Of a stretch of DNA of 64,000 nt, positions 7,347 to 20,775 are shown piece after piece. The stretch is taken from assembly GCF_963662255.1 (NCBI RefSeq), contig NC_085059.1, forward strand, positions 2,404,501 to 2,468,500, in the 5' to 3' direction. The notes below the pieces were generated by a model. The model ran no database searches. It was given only the letters and a program-made list of their open reading frames with translations, and had not been told where the DNA came from. A program made the position numbers and the translations under genes. The stretch comes from Cinclus cinclus. Lineage: Eukaryota > Chordata > Aves > Passeriformes > Cinclidae. Positions within the stretch are counted from its first letter, which is position 1; each line of letters opens with the position of its first letter.

Positions 7347-8882
7347 TACAATTTCTTATTAAAACCCCGCCGCTCTTTGCAATTCCTTTGGGCAACCTTT
7401 GCACAGTCATGGTTTCAACTTGCTCATGGTTCCTGGGGCTGGAGGTCCCGGGGGGTGCTGGCACAGCCAGCCCTGGCTGGGGGTCCCTGTGCAGGGAGGT
7501 CCCACTGACCCAGCACTGCTGTTCCTGGGGCCCAGCAGTGTCCCCGAGGGCAAAGCTGTCACCAGCAGAGAGGGAGCTGTGACAGCAGCAGCCCCTGCAG
7601 CCACGCCAACAAAGCAAAGGAAACCTCCTGCCACCCTTCCTGCTGCAGCCACTGGGACTCCTGGGCAGGAGCCAGCATCAGGCACAGGGATGCAACATCC
7701 ACCTCCATGCTCTGAAGGTCACGACAGCCTTGGCAACTCTGGGACCTGCACCTGGGCTGCTGCAGGGGCTGATGTTTAAGGCTTGCAGCCTCAAAAACCT
7801 CTGGGCTTTGCTTCCCCTGCTGCTTTCCATTGCCCTGTGCCCAGGATCCTCACCCTGACCGTGTTCCCCACTCCCTGAGCATCCCCATCACAGGGGGCAC
7901 TGGCAAATCCCGCACGCTTCACAAAACAAACTCCCCCACAGTAACCAAAACACTCTTTGGTCAGAGGGTGCCAAGGGGAAGCTCAGCACCAGCTGCCGTT
8001 TAAAGCATGCTTTCAAAAGTGGCTTCAGGCACTCTGGCAGTGCCTGCTGTGCAGCTGAGGCTGTGGGGACACAGCACTGGCTCAGGCCAGCCCTCGGCCC
8101 CTCACAGCTCATGCCAAGGGCCCAGCTCACAAAGCAGTTTCATACCACTTGCAGCAGCTATTTCAAAGGCCTAAATGTCATTCACAGGAGCCATTTAGGT
8201 GCCATGTAGGTGCCAATTCAGTGTCGGTGTCCTGGCATGAGAAGCCATGACGGGGCCTCTGCATGTGCACTCAGGGCACTTCCACTGCCATCCCAAAGGG
8301 ATCACAAAGGACAGGGCTCTTCTTTCAGCACTGCTGAGCTCCTCACCCAGCATTTAAATCTCAGGAAGAGACAAGAATTGAGTGCACCAGGGAAGCTGGC
8401 CTCCAAGAAAAGGCATCAATCCCACGGCCCACCCAAGCCCACGGCCTGCATGTCTGTACCTTCTCCTCCTTCTCTCTTCTCTGCTGTCACTTTGCCCGTT
8501 CTCTCTGTCCGGGAGCTTGGCCTCTCAGACAAATAAAAGATGTGCATCCTCACGTAGCCACTGCATAGATGTCTTACAGAATTGTCCCTTCTTCCCCGAC
8601 AGCTGCAAATCCTACCGCTGCCAGACCTCATCCCTTGCTCCCACTAAGGGAGAGAAGACTTTCCATTCTAATTCATTGTCCAGCTCTAAGTCAACTACCC
8701 AGTCAGTAGAAATAGCTGTGAAATCCCCTCCACCAACCTGCCACAAGAGCTACAGCTGCGGAGGGGGAAACAGCAAACTCCCACCCCCACCACTGCTTTG
8801 GACTCCTTACCAGCTAAAATATATCCCACTCCTGCGATTATTTCTTTTAACCACAGCTACAATCTATTGGAATCAATTAAAC

Positions 8883-9114
8883 ACAAGATCACAGAATGGG
8901 CTGGGTGCAAAGGAACCTTCAGTGCCACCCAGTGCAAGCTCTGCCACGGCAGGGACACCTCCCACTGTCCCACGCTGCTCCAGCCTGGCCTTGGGCACTG
9001 CCAGGGATCCAGGGGCAGCCACAGCTGCTCTGGGCACCCTGTGCCAGCCCTGCCCACCCTGCCAGGGAACAAGTCCTGCCCCATATCCCATCTGAAGCTG
9101 CTCCCAGTGCAAAG
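8883..9114 (-). mobile_element. CR1 LINE 3' end, minus strand, unit 2
   Basis: Amplified copy of the minus CR1; no indels. Confidence 0.88.
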
Positions 9115-10739
9115 AGGTGTCACTGCATGGCCTTGGGATGATGGATCAAGAGAAAGCCCCAGGCTTTGAGCAGAGCCCCCAGTGCCTGTGCTGGGGACGT
9201 GCCACCCACCTGCCCCGCAAGCACTCAGCTGCCTCGCAGCCAAAAGGAGTGTCCAACAGGCAAAGTACTCCCAGAGGATCAAGCCCTGGTCACTGCACCA
9301 ATGACAAGGTCTTTATTGGGAAGAAATGTCAAAGCACAGCGACATTTCTTTTCCAAGCAGGAGACGCTGATCCTGGTGCGGCACCGCAGGCATGCTGTTA
9401 TTGCTGGTCCTCAATTCATCCCTTTATCAGCTGCAGGGCCACCAGGACAGGCTTTGGTCTCCCAGGCCAGCGCTGAGGGACACTGCTGTCCCCGCCAGGG
9501 CTGTCCCCAGCCCTGGGTGCTGTCCCCGCCAGGGCTGTCCCCAGCCCTGTGTGCCCGAGCCTCTGCAGCCCAAAGCACCTGGAGATCCCCCTGAGCATCA
9601 GCGATCAGGGCCGCTGCAATCAGCCTGCTGACCCAAAATCCCAAGTCCTGCCACAAGAAAAGCAGCTGATGCATCGATACCTTGGAATTACAAGTCTCAA
9701 TGCAAGGACAGGAAGCACCCCTATGCCACCAAATCATTGCTAAGGGCTTGCAAGCCTCAACCCGCAGATTTCAGCGTTGCACACACAGTCAGGGCAAGGG
9801 TAAATCCACACAGAAATGACACAGAAATTCCAAAACACACATCATGTTGGTCTTGACGCCTTTCTTGTTGGCTCAAGGGCTGTTTCTGTGGGCCACGCTT
9901 GCACAGAAAGAAAGAAAGGAAGTGCAGCTGCTGAGGAACATCTCCATGCCCTCAGCAGGTTTTGGTGCCTTTGCTGCAGGGCCGCTCCTGTCAGAGCCCC
10001 CTCTCTGCTGCTGACGCCTTTGCTCTTGGCGACACCAGCCCAGGAACACCAGCAGGGCCCAGGGCTGGGTCAGGGGGACCCCCCTGTGCACAGGGACTCC
10101 CAGCCCCGTGGCTGTGCCAGCACCCCCAGAAACACCAAGATCTGGCAGCACTTTGCTCCGCTGCTCTTTCCGGACACGCAACCATCTCCTTCCTTTGCCA
10201 TCGCAGGAAAATTCAACCTCTACCTCCGCCAAAGACCATTTCCCACACATGGCTGCTCAGAAATGTTCTTCTGCACTTCCTCCACCAAAAACACCCCCGC
10301 ATGCCCAGAAGAGATCCCAGGGCCATCAGGATACCCTCCACAAACACTGCACAGGCACCCAGGACCATGGGCTTTCCATCTCTGCCATTCAGGCTCCCTG
10401 CGCTGCTCCTGTTCATTTTCTCCTCCTCTCTCCATCACTTTGGGAGCCACAGAGCTCCCAGGCTTTGGCAATTCCCAAGGCCAGTGCTGTGCATGGCTTG
10501 TTGGACACCCCCGGGGCTGTGGACTGTGGACTGACATCCCTGTGGTGTTTCAGAGAAGCTGTTGAGAACCACAGCAAGCCACCAAGTTACTGAGCCTACT
10601 AGAACACCTCCCCAAGAGTAAAAGCTGAAAAAGTTGGGGCTGCTGAGGAACGAGAGCTGAAGCTTGTGTGGCAAGCTCAGAGCACATTCACAGTGAATGA
10701 AAGGTGGAAGAAGGAGCGTGACTCTTCCTCAGGAAGTGT

Positions 10740-10993
10740 ACTGATGGGACAAGGGGGAATGGGATCAAACGGAAAGAGAGTTGGAAGAGATTTGATGCTG
10801 GAAAGAAGTTCTTTAATGTGAGGCTGCTTGTCCCTGACACAGGGACCTGTGCACATGTGGGTGCCCCATCCCCAGCAACATCCAAGGCCACGTTGGACAG
10901 GGTTGAAGTGCTGGGAGCTTGCTCAGGTTGGAACCAGATGATTTTTAGGGTCCCTTCCAAGCCAAACCACTCAAGGATTTGATGGTTCCATGA
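10740..10993 (+). mobile_element. CR1 LINE 3' end, unit 3
   Basis: Same element at the same offset from the unit start; no indels. Confidence 0.85.
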
Positions 10994-11157
10994 CGTCCAT
11001 CTCCAAGAGAGGAGTGGCCCTGAAGCTTCTGTGACATCACGGAGCCTGGAGTGCTCCAGGTGGAAGGTCCAGGGCCTGGAGACCAGCACAACAGACAGTT
11101 CACCTGCTGCCAGCACTCAGTTCTCCCCCACTCTTTGCTCTCTGCCACGGTGCCAAG

Positions 11158-11682
11158 ATGTTCCCGCTGCCAGCACTCGGTTGTCCCTCGCTCTTCGTTC
11201 TGTGCCTTGGTGCTGAGCTGCTCCTGCTGCCTGGACTTTTCCAGCACTTCTACTGGAGCATCAACGCCAGTAGGATGAGCGCTCCTGTCCCAGCGGAGGT
11301 ACAGTGCCATACCAGGGAGGGGGGCAGCCCTGACTGCCTGGGCAGGCTGCAGCCCTGTGGGGATGGATGCTGGGGACAGGGACCCCAAGGGAAATTGTGC
11401 TGTCTCATGCAGACTGCCAGAGACACCATTGAGGATATGGAAGTGGATGAGAAGGACGACACCGAGCCCATGGAAGTTGATGAGCAAGACGACACCGAGC
11501 CCATGGAAGTTGATGAGAAGGACGACACCGAGCCCATGGAAGTTGATGAGCAGGATGACACCGAGCCCATGGAAGTGGATGAAAATGATGAGACTGAGCC
11601 CATGGAAGTTGATGAGCAGGATGACACCGAGCCCATGGACGTTGATGAGAAGGACAAGGAAGAGCCCCTGGTCCTGGGGTGA
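11158..11682 (+). CDS. Acidic-repeat protein, copy 3 (type A, 174 aa)
   Basis: Consensus type A sequence with Cys71, and a private R79K (AAA for AGA). Followed by the longest TTCC tract in the window. Confidence 0.55.
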   Translation: MFPLPALGCPSLFVLCLGAELLLLPGLFQHFYWSINASRMSAPVPAEVQCHTREGGSPDCLGRLQPCGDGCWGQGPQGKLCCLMQTARDTIEDMEVDEKDDTEPMEVDEQDDTEPMEVDEKDDTEPMEVDEQDDTEPMEVDENDETEPMEVDEQDDTEPMDVDEKDKEEPLVLG

Positions 11683-11818
11683 GGATGGAGCCCCAGGAGC
11701 AGGACAACCTGATGCTCCCCTGCCCTGCCCTGCCCACAGGCAGTGCCCAGCCTGGGGCGGGGCTGGCTGGCTCTCCTCAGGGACATGGTGCTCAAGGAAG
11801 TCCTGCTCTGCTGCTTCT

Positions 11819-11874
11819 TTCCTTCCTTCCTTCCTTCCTTCCTTCCTTCCTTCCTTCCTTCCTTCCTTCCTTCC
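11819..11874 (+). repeat. TTCC microsatellite, 14 repeats, unit 3
   Basis: Perfect run of 14, the longest in the window. Confidence 0.95.
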
Positions 11875-12152
11875 CCGATTGACAGGGATAATGGGCATTG
11901 ATAGGGCCCCGCTGTAAATATGGTCTACATGTTAGAGGGTTTTTATAGGAGCTGTTAGCCTAAAGCTCCTAGATTGTTCATCTCTAGGTTCTAGATTGTT
12001 CCCGTATAGGTCCCAGATTGTTACTGTATAGGACCCAGGTTGTTGGAGTACTGGTTCCAGATTGTTAAAAGTATAGTCTTCCATGTAAATAAGTTCTATC
12101 CATTGTTGTTAGAAGGATAGATGTTCTGGAAATGTTTGGATCACCTTTGTTC

Positions 12153-12158
12153 AATAAA
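12153..12158 (+). terminator. Poly(A) signal, unit 3
   Basis: AATAAA, followed by the ATTAAA back-up. Confidence 0.55.
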
Positions 12159-13694
12159 TACAATTTCTTATTAAAACCCCGCCGCTCTTTGCAATTCCTT
12201 TGGGCAACCTTTGCACAGTCATGGTTTCAACTTGCTCATGGTTCCTGGGGCTGGAGGTCCCTGGGGGTGCTGGCACAGCCAGCCCTGGCTGGGGGTCCCT
12301 GTGCAGGGAGGTCCCACTGACCCAGCACTGCTGTTCCTGGGGCCCAGCAGTGTCCCCGAGGGCAAAGCTGTCACCAGCAGAGAGGGAGCTGTGACAGCAG
12401 CAGCCCCTGCAGCCACGCCAACAAAGCAAAGGAAACCTCCTGCCACCCTTCCTGCTGCAGCCACTGGGACTCCTGGGCAGGAGCCAGCATCAGGCACAGG
12501 GATGCAACATCCACCTCCATGCTCTGAAGGTCACGACAGCCTTGGCAACTCTGGGACCTGCACCTGGGCTGCTGCAGGGGCTGATGTTTAAGGCTTGCAG
12601 CCTCAAAAACCTCTGGGCTTTGCTTCCCCCGCTGCTTTCCATTGCCCTGTGCCCAGGATCCTCACCCTGACCGTGTTCCCCACTCCCTGAGCATCCCCAT
12701 CACAGGGGGCACTGGCAAATCCCACACGCTTCACAAAACAAACTCCCCCACAGTAACCAAACCACTCTTTGGTCAGAGGGTGCCAAGGGGAAGCTCAGCA
12801 CCAGCTGCCGTTTAAAGCATGCTTTCAAAAGTGGGTTCAGGCACTCTGGCAGTGCCTGCTGTGCAGCTGAGGCTGTGGGGACACAGCACTGGCTCAGGCC
12901 AGCCCTCGGCCCCTCACAGCTCATGCCAAGGGCCCAGCTCACAAAGCAGTTTCATACCACTTGCAGCAGCTATTTCAAAGGCCTAAATGTCATTCACAGG
13001 AGCCATTTAGGTGCCATGTAGGTGCCAATTCAGTGTCGGTGTCCTGGCATGAGAAGCCATGACGGGGCCTCTGCATGTCCACTCAGGGCACTTCCAGTGC
13101 CATCCCAAAGGGATCACAAAGGACAGGGCTCTTCTTTCAGCACTGCTGAGCTCCTCAGCCAGCATTTAAATCTCAGGAAGAGACAAGAATTGAGTGCACC
13201 AGGGAAGCTGGCCTCCAAGAAAAGGCATCAATCCCACGGCCCACCCAAGCCAACGGCCTGCATGTCTGTACCTTCTCCTCCTTCTCTCTTCTCTGCTGTC
13301 ACTTTGCCCGTTCTCTCTGTCCGGGAGCTTGGCCTCTCAGACAAATAAAAGATGTGCATCCTCACGTAGCCACTGCATAGATGTCTTACAGAATTGTCCC
13401 TTCTTCCCCGACAGCTGCAAATCCTACCGCTGCCAGACCTCATCCCTTGCTCCCACAAAGGGAGAGAAGACTTTCCATTCTAATTCATTGTCCAGCTCTA
13501 AGTCAACTACCCAGTCAGTAGAAATAGCTGTGAAATCCCCTCCACCAACCTGCCACAAGAGCTACAGCTGCGGAGGGGGAAACAGCAAACTCCCACCCCC
13601 ACCACTGCTTTGGACTCCTTACCAGCTAAAATATATCCCACTCCTGCGATTATTTCTTTTAACCACAGCTACAATCTATTGGAATCAATTAAAC

Positions 13695-13926
13695 ACAAGA
13701 TCACAGAATGGGCTGGGTGCAAAGGAACCTTCAGTGCCACCCAGTGCAAGCTCTGCCACGGCAGGGACACCTCCCACTGTCCCACGCTGCTCCAGCCTGG
13801 CCTTGGGCACTGCCAGGGATCCAGGGGCAGCCACAGCTGCTCTGGGCACCCTGTGCCAGCCCTGCCCACCCTGCCAGGGAACAAGTCCTGCCCCATATCC
13901 CATCTGAAGCTGCTCCCAGTGCAAAG
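13695..13926 (-). mobile_element. CR1 LINE 3' end, minus strand, unit 3
   Basis: Amplified copy; no indels. Confidence 0.88.
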
Positions 13927-15551
13927 AGGTGTCACTGCATGGCCTTGGGATGATGGATCAAGAGAAAGCCCCAGGCTTTGAGCAGAGCCCCCAGTGCCTG
14001 TGCTGGGGACGTGCCACCCACCTGCCCCGCAAGCACTCAGCTGCCTCGCAGCCAAAAGGAGTGTCCAACAGGCAAAGTACTCCCAGAGGATCAAGCCCTG
14101 GTCACTGCACCAATGACAAGGTCTTTATTGGGAAGAAATGTCAAAGCACAGCGACATTTCTTTTCCAAGCAGGAGACGCTGATCCTGGTGCGGCACCGCA
14201 GGCATGCTGTTATTGCTGGTCCTCAATTCATCCCTTTATCAGCTGCAGGGCCACCAGGACAGGCTTTGGTCTCCCAGGCCAGCGCTGAGGGACACTGCTG
14301 TCCCCGCCAGGGCTGTCCCCAGCCCTGGGTGCTGTCCCCGCCAGGGCTGTCCCCAGCCCTGTGTGCCCGAGCCTCTGCAGCCCAAAGCACCTGGAGATCC
14401 CCCTGAGCATCAGCGATCAGGGCCGCTGCAATCAGCCTGCTGACCCAAAATCCCAAGTCCTGCCACAAGAAAAGCAGCTGATGCATCGATACCTTGGAAT
14501 TACATGTCTCAATGCAAGGACAGGAAGCACCCCTATGCCACCAAATCATTGCTAAGGGCTTGCAAGCCTCAACCCGCAGATTTCAGCGTTGCACACACAG
14601 TCAGGGCAAGGGTAAATCCACACAGAAATGACACAGAAATTCCAAAACACACATCTTGTTGGTCTTGACGCCTTTCTTGTTGGCTCAAGGGCTGTTTCTG
14701 TGGGCCACGCTTGCACAGAAAGAAAGAAAGGAAGTGCAGCTGCTGAAGAACATCTCCATGCCCTCAGCAGGTTTTGGTGCCTTTGCTGCAGGGCCGCTCC
14801 TGTCAGAGCCCCCTCTCTGCTGCTGACGCCTTTGCTCTTGGCGACACCAGCCCAGGAACACCAGCAGGGCCCAGGGCTGGGTCAGGGGGACCCCCCTGTG
14901 CACAGGGACTCCCAGCCCCGTGGCTGTGCCAGCACCCCCAGAAACACCAAGATCTGGCAGCACTTTGCTCCGCTGCTCTTTCCGGACACGCAACCATCTC
15001 CTTCCTTTGCCATCGCAGGAAAATTCAACCTCTACCTCCGCCAAAGACCATTTCCCACACATGGCTGCTCAGAAATGTTCTTCTGCACTTCCTCCACCAA
15101 AAACACCCCCGCATGCCCAGAAGAGATCCCAGGGCCATCAGGATACCCTCCACAAACACTGCACAGGCACCCAGGACCATGGGCTTTCCATCTCTGCCAT
15201 TCAGGCTCCCTGCGCTGCTCCTGTTCATTTTCTCCTCCTCTCTCCATCACTTTGGGAGCCACAGAGCTCCCAGGCTTTGGCAATTCCCAAGGCCAGTGCT
15301 GTGCATGGCTTGTTGGACACCCCCGGGGCTGTGGACTGTGGACTGACATCCCTGTGGTGTTTCAGAGAAGCTGTTGAGAACCACAGCAAGCCACCAAGTT
15401 ACTGAGCCTACTAGAACACCTCCCCAAGAGTAAAAGCTGAAAAAGTTGGGGCTGCTGAGGAACGAGAGCTGAAGCTTGTGTGGCAAGCTCAGAGCACATT
15501 CACAGTGAATGAAAGGTGGAAGAAGGAGCGTGACTCTTCCTCAGGAAGTGT

Positions 15552-15805
15552 ACTGATGGGACAAGGGGGAATGGGATCAAACGGAAAGAGAGTTGGAAGA
15601 GATTTGATGCTGGAAAGAAGTTCTTTAATGTGAGGCTGCTTGTCCCTGACACAGGGACCTGTGCACATGTGGGTGCCCCATCCCCAGCAACATCCAAGGC
15701 CACGTTGGACAGGGTTGAAGTGCTGGGAGCTTGCTCAGGTTGGAACCAGATGATTTTTAGGGTCCCTTCCAAGCCAAACCACTCAAGGATTTGATGGTTC
15801 CATGA
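15552..15805 (+). mobile_element. CR1 LINE 3' end, unit 4
   Basis: Same element at the same offset; no indels. Confidence 0.85.
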
Positions 15806-15969
15806 CGTCCATCTCCAAGAGAGGAGTGGCCCTGAAGCTTCTGTGACATCACGGAGCCTGGAGTGCTCCAGGTGGAAGGTCCAGGGCCTGGAGACCAGCA
15901 CAACAGACAGTTCACCTGCTTCCAGCACTCAGTTCTCCCCCACTCTTTGCTCTCTGCCACGGTGCCAAG

Positions 15970-16494
15970 ATGTTCCCGCTGCCAGCACTCGGTTGTCCCT
16001 CGCTCTTCGTTCTGTGCCTTGGTGCTGAGCTGCTCCTGCTGCCTGGACTTTTCCAGCACTTCTACTGGAGCATCAACGCCAGTAGGATGAGCGCTCCTGT
16101 CCCAGCGGAGGTACAGTGCCATACCAGGGAGGGGGGCAGCCCTGACTGCCTGGGCAGGCTGCAGCCCTGTGGGGATGGATGGTGGGGACAGGGACCCCAA
16201 GGGAGATTGTGCTGTCTCATGCAGACTGCCAGAGACACCATTGAGGATATGGAAGTGGATGAGAAGGACGACACCGAGCCCATGGAAGTTGATGAGCAAG
16301 ACGACACCGAGCCCATGGAAGTTGATGAGAAGGACGACACCGAGCCCATGGAAGTTGATGAGCAGGATGACACCGAGCCCATGGAAGTGGATGAAAATGA
16401 TGAGACTGAGCCCATGGAAGTTGATGAGCAGGATGACACCGAGCCCATGGACGTTGATGAGAAGGACAAGGAAGAGCCCCTGGTCCTGGGGTGA
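15970..16494 (+). CDS. Acidic-repeat protein, copy 4 (type A, 174 aa)
   Basis: Identical at protein level to copy 2, including Trp71. Confidence 0.55.
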   Translation: MFPLPALGCPSLFVLCLGAELLLLPGLFQHFYWSINASRMSAPVPAEVQCHTREGGSPDCLGRLQPCGDGWWGQGPQGRLCCLMQTARDTIEDMEVDEKDDTEPMEVDEQDDTEPMEVDEKDDTEPMEVDEQDDTEPMEVDENDETEPMEVDEQDDTEPMDVDEKDKEEPLVLG

Positions 16495-16630
16495 GGATGG
16501 AGCCCCAGGAGCAGGACAACCTGATGCTCCCCTGCCCTGCCCTGCCCACAGGCAGTGCCCAGCCTGGGGCGGGGCTGGCTGGCTCTCCTCAGGGACATGG
16601 TGCTCAAGGAAGTCCTGCTCTGCTGCTTCT

Positions 16631-16682
16631 TTCCTTCCTTCCTTCCTTCCTTCCTTCCTTCCTTCCTTCCTTCCTTCCTTCC
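16631..16682 (+). repeat. TTCC microsatellite, 13 repeats, unit 4
   Basis: Perfect run of 13. Confidence 0.95.
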
Positions 16683-16960
16683 CCGATTGACAGGGATAAT
16701 GGGCATTGATAGGGCCCCGCTGTAAATATGTTCTACATGTTAGAGGGTTTTTATAGGAGCTGTTAGCCTAAAGCTCCTAGATTGTTCATCTCTAGGTTCT
16801 AGATTGTTCCCGTATAGGTCCCAGATTGTTACTGTATAGGTCCCAGGTTGTTGGAGTACTGGTTCCAGATTGTTAAAAGTATAGTCTTCCATGTAAATAA
16901 GTTCTATCCATTGTTTTTAGAAGGATAGATGTTCTGGAAATGTTTGGATCACCTTTGTTC

Positions 16961-16966
16961 AATAAA
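16961..16966 (+). terminator. Poly(A) signal, unit 4
   Basis: AATAAA intact; the downstream stretch reads cagtcaaggtttc. Confidence 0.55.
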
Positions 16967-18502
16967 TACAATTTCTTATTAAAACCCCGCCGCTCTTTGC
17001 AATTCCTTTGGGCAACCTTTGCACAGTCAAGGTTTCAACTTGCTCATGGTTCCTGGGGCTGGAGGTCCCTGGGGGTGCTGGCACAGCCAGCCCTGGCTGG
17101 GGGTCCCTGTGCAGGGAGGTCCCACTGACCCAGCACTGCTGTTCCTGGGGCCCAGCAGTGTCCCCGAGGGCAAAGCTGTCACCAGCAGAGAGGGAGCTGT
17201 GACAGCAGCAGCCCCTGCAGCCACGCCAACAAAGCAAAGTAAACCTCCTGCCACCCTTCCTGCTGCAGCCACTGGGACTCCTGGGCAGGAGCCAGCATCA
17301 GGCACAGGGATGCAACATCCACCTCCATGCTCTGAAGGTCACGACAGCCTTGGCAACTCTGGGACCTGCACCTGGGCTGCTGCAGGGGCTGATGTTTAAG
17401 GCTTGCAGCCTCAAAAACCTCTGGGCTTTGCTTCCCCCGCTGCTTTCCATTGCCCTGTGCCCAGGATCCTCACCCTGACCGTGTTCCCCACTCCCTGAGC
17501 ATCCCCATCACAGGGGGCACTGGCAAATCCCACACGCTTCACAAAACAAACTCCCCCACAGTAACCAAACCACTCTTTGGTCAGAGGGTGCCAAGGGGAA
17601 GCTCAGCACCAGCTGCCGTTTAAAGCATGCTTTCAAAAGTGGGTTCAGGCACTCTGGCAGTGCCTGCTGTGCAGCTGAGGCTGTGGGGACACAGCACTGG
17701 CTCAGGCCAGCCCTCGGCCCCTCACAGCTCATGCCAAGGGCCCAGCTCACAAAGCAGTTTCATACCACTTGCAGCAGCTATTTCAAAGGCCTAAATGTCA
17801 TTCACAGGAGCCATTTAGGTGCCATGTAGGTGCCAATTCAGTGTCGGTGTCCTGGCATGAGAAGCCATGACGGGGCCTCTGCATGTGCACTCAGGGCACT
17901 TCCAGTGCCATCCCAAAGGGATCACAAAGGACAGGGCTCTTCTTTCAGCACTGCTGAGCTCCTCAGCCAGCATTTAAATCTCAGGAAGAGACAAGAATTG
18001 AGTGCACCAGGGAAGCTGGCCTCCAAGAAAAGGCATCAATCCCACGGCCCACCCAAGCCAACGGCCTGCATGTCTGTACCTTCTCCTCCTTCTCTCTTCT
18101 CTGCTGTCACTTTGCCCGTTCTCTCTGTCCGGGAGCTTGGCCTCTCAGACAAATAAAAGATGTGCATCCTCACGTAGCCACTGCATAGATGTCTTACAGA
18201 ATTGTCCCTTCTTCCCCGACAGCTGCAAATCCTACCGCTGCCAGACCTCATCCCTTGCTCCCACAAAGGGAGAGAAGACTTTCCATTCTAATTCATTGTC
18301 CAGCTCTAAGTCAACTACCCAGTCAGTAGAAATAGCTGTGAAATCCCCTCCACCAACCTGCCACAAGAGCTACAGCTGCGGAGGGGGAAACAGCAAACTC
18401 CCACCCCCACCACTGCTTTGGACTCCTTACCAGCTAAAATATATCCCACTCCTGCGATTATTTCTTTTAACCACAGCTACAATCTATTGGAATCAATTAA
18501 AC

Positions 18503-18734
18503 ACAAGATCACAGAATGGGCTGGGTGCAAAGGAACCTTCAGTGCCACCCAGTGCAAGCTCTGCCACGGCAGGGACACCTCCCACTGTCCCACGCTGCTC
18601 CAGCCTGGCCTTGGGCACTGCCAGGGATCCAGGGGCAGCCACAGCTGCTCTGGGCACCCTGTGCCAGGCCTGCCCACCCTGCCAGGGAACAAGTCCTGCC
18701 CCATATCCCATCTGAAGCTGCTCCCAGTGCAAAG
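18503..18734 (-). mobile_element. CR1 LINE 3' end, minus strand, unit 4
   Basis: One private change (gccaggcctg for gccagccctg near 18668). Confidence 0.88.
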
Positions 18735-20357
18735 AGGTGTCACTGCATGGCCTTGGGATGATGGATCAAGAGAAAGCCCCAGGCTTTGAGCAGAGCCCCC
18801 AGTGCCTGTGCTGGGGACGTGCCACCCACCTGCCCCGCAAGCACTCAGCTGCCTCGCAGCCAAAAGGAGTGTCCAACAGGCAAAGTACTCCCAGAGGATC
18901 AAGCCCTGGTCACTGCACCAATGACAAGGTCTTTATTGGGAAGAAATGTCAAAGCACAGCGACATTTCTTTTCCAAGCAGGAGACGCTGATCCTGGTGCG
19001 GCACCGCAGGCATGCTGTTATTGCTGGTCCTCAATTCATCCCTTTATCAGCTGCAGGGCCACCAGGACAGGCTTTGGTCTCCCAGGCCAGCGCTGAGGGA
19101 CACTGCTGTCCCCACCAGCTGTCCCCAGCCCTGGGTGCTGTCCCCGCCAGGGCTGTCCCCAGCCCTGTGTGCCCGAGCCTCTGCAGCCCAAAGCACCTGG
19201 AGATCCCCCTGAGCATCAGCGATCAGGGCCGCTGCAATCAGCCTGCTGACCCAAAATCCCAAGTCCTGCCACAAGAAAAGCAGCTGATGCATCGATACCT
19301 TGAAATTACATGTCTCAATGCATGGACAGGAAGCACCCCTATGCCACCAAATCATTGCTAAGGGCTTGCAAGCCTCAACCCGCAGATTTCAGCGTTGCAC
19401 ACACAGTCAGGGCAAGGGTAAATCCACACAGAAATGACACAGAAATTCCAAAACACACATCTTGTTGGTCTTGACGCCTTTCTTGTTGGCTCAAGGGCTG
19501 TTTCTGTGGGCCACGCTTGCACAGAAAGAAAGAAAGGAAGTGCAGCTGCTGAAGAACATCTCCATGCCCTCAGCAGGTTTTGGTGCCTTTGCTGCAGGGC
19601 CGCTCCTGTCAGAGCCCCCTCTCTGCTGCTGACGCCTTTGCTCTTGGCGACACCAGCCCAGGAACACCAGCAGGGCCCAGGGCTGGGTCAGGGGGACCCC
19701 CCTGTGCACAGGGACTCCCAGCCCCGTGGCTGTGCCAGCACCCCCAGAAACACCAAGATCTGGCAGCACTTTGCTCCGCTGCTCTTTCCGGACACGCAAC
19801 CATCTCCTTCCTTTGCCATCGCAGGAAAATTCAACCTCTACCTCCGCCAAAGACCATTTCCCACACATGGCTGCTCAGAAATGTTCTTCTGCACTTCCTC
19901 CACCAAAAACACCCCCGCATGCCCAGAAGAGATCCCAGGGCCATCAGGATACCCTCCACAAACACTGCACAGGCACCCAGGACCATGGGCTTTCCATCTC
20001 TGCCATTCAGGCTCCCTGCGCTGCTCCTGTTCATTTTCTCCTCCTCTCTCCATCACTTTGGGAGCCACAGAGCTCCCAGGCTTTGGCAATTCCCAAGGCC
20101 AGTGCTGTGCATGGCTTGTTGGACACCCCCGGGGCTGTGGACTGTGGACTGACATCCCTGTGGTGTTTCAGAGAAGCTGTTGAGAACCACAGCAAGCCAC
20201 CAAGTTACTGAGCCTACTAGAACACCTCCCCAAGAGTAAAAGCTGAAAAAGTTGGGGCTGCTGAGGAACGAGAGCTGAAGCTTGTGTGGCAAGCTCAGAG
20301 CACATTCACAGTGAATGAAAGGTGGAAGAAGGAGCGTGACTCTTCCTCAGGAAGTGT

Positions 20358-20611
20358 ACTGATGGGACAAGGGGGAATGGGATCAAACGGAAAGAGAGTT
20401 GGAAGAGATTTGATGCTGGAAAGAAGTTCTTTAATGTGAGGCTGCTTGTCCCTGACACAGGGACCTGTGCACATGTGGGTGCCCCATCCCCAGCAACATC
20501 CAAGGCCACGTTGGACAGGGTTGAAGTGCTGGGAGGTTGCTCAGGTTGGAACCAGATGATTTTTAGGGTCCCTTCCAAGCCAAACCACTCAAGAATTTGA
20601 TGGTTCCATGA
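20358..20611 (+). mobile_element. CR1 LINE 3' end, unit 5
   Basis: Carries gaggttgc and caagaattt variants, both also present in unit 7. Confidence 0.85.
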
Positions 20612-20775
20612 CGTCCATCTCCAAGAGAGGAGTGGCCCTGAAGCTTCTGTGACATCACGGAGCCTGGAGTGCTCCAGGTGGAAGGTCCAGGGCCTGGAGA
20701 CCAGCACAACAGACAGTTCACCTGCTGCCAGCACTCAGTTCTCCCCCACTCTTTGCTCTCTGCCACGGTGCCAAG

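Larger units (their letters stand above)
4770..9553 (+). repeat. Array unit 2 (4784 bases, type A)
   Basis: Sub-elements: inverted-repeat arms 5190-5352 and 7440-7600; CR1 at 5956-6209 (+) and 8883-9114 (-); putative intron 6895-6955; 34+34 base minisatellite 9484-9551. It carries 7 TTCC repeats and the Trp71 gene variant. The rest (4770-5189, 5353-5955, 7601-8882) shows nothing I can assign. Confidence 0.97.
9554..14365 (+). repeat. Array unit 3 (4812 bases, type A, longest)
   Basis: The longest unit, because it has 14 TTCC repeats. Arms 9974-10136 and 12252-12412; CR1 at 10740-10993 (+) and 13695-13926 (-); putative intron 11679-11739; 34+34 base minisatellite 14296-14363. No other element recognised in 10137-10739 or 12413-13694. 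Confidence 0.97.
14366..19171 (+). repeat. Array unit 4 (4806 bases, type A)
   Basis: 13 TTCC repeats. First unit in which the terminal minisatellite has a 2-base deletion (32+34 bases, 19104-19169), the form kept by all later units except unit 7. Arms 14786-14948 and 17060-17220; CR1 at 15552-15805 (+) and 18503-18734 (-); putative intron 16491-16551. Confidence 0.97.

Noticed and set aside
10945..11898. 317-codon antisense frame across the gene and TTCC tract
   Set aside because: It is the shadow of the 33-base coding repeat, which keeps several frames open. Its length changes with TTCC number between units, and the poly(A) and splice-like signals are on the other strand.
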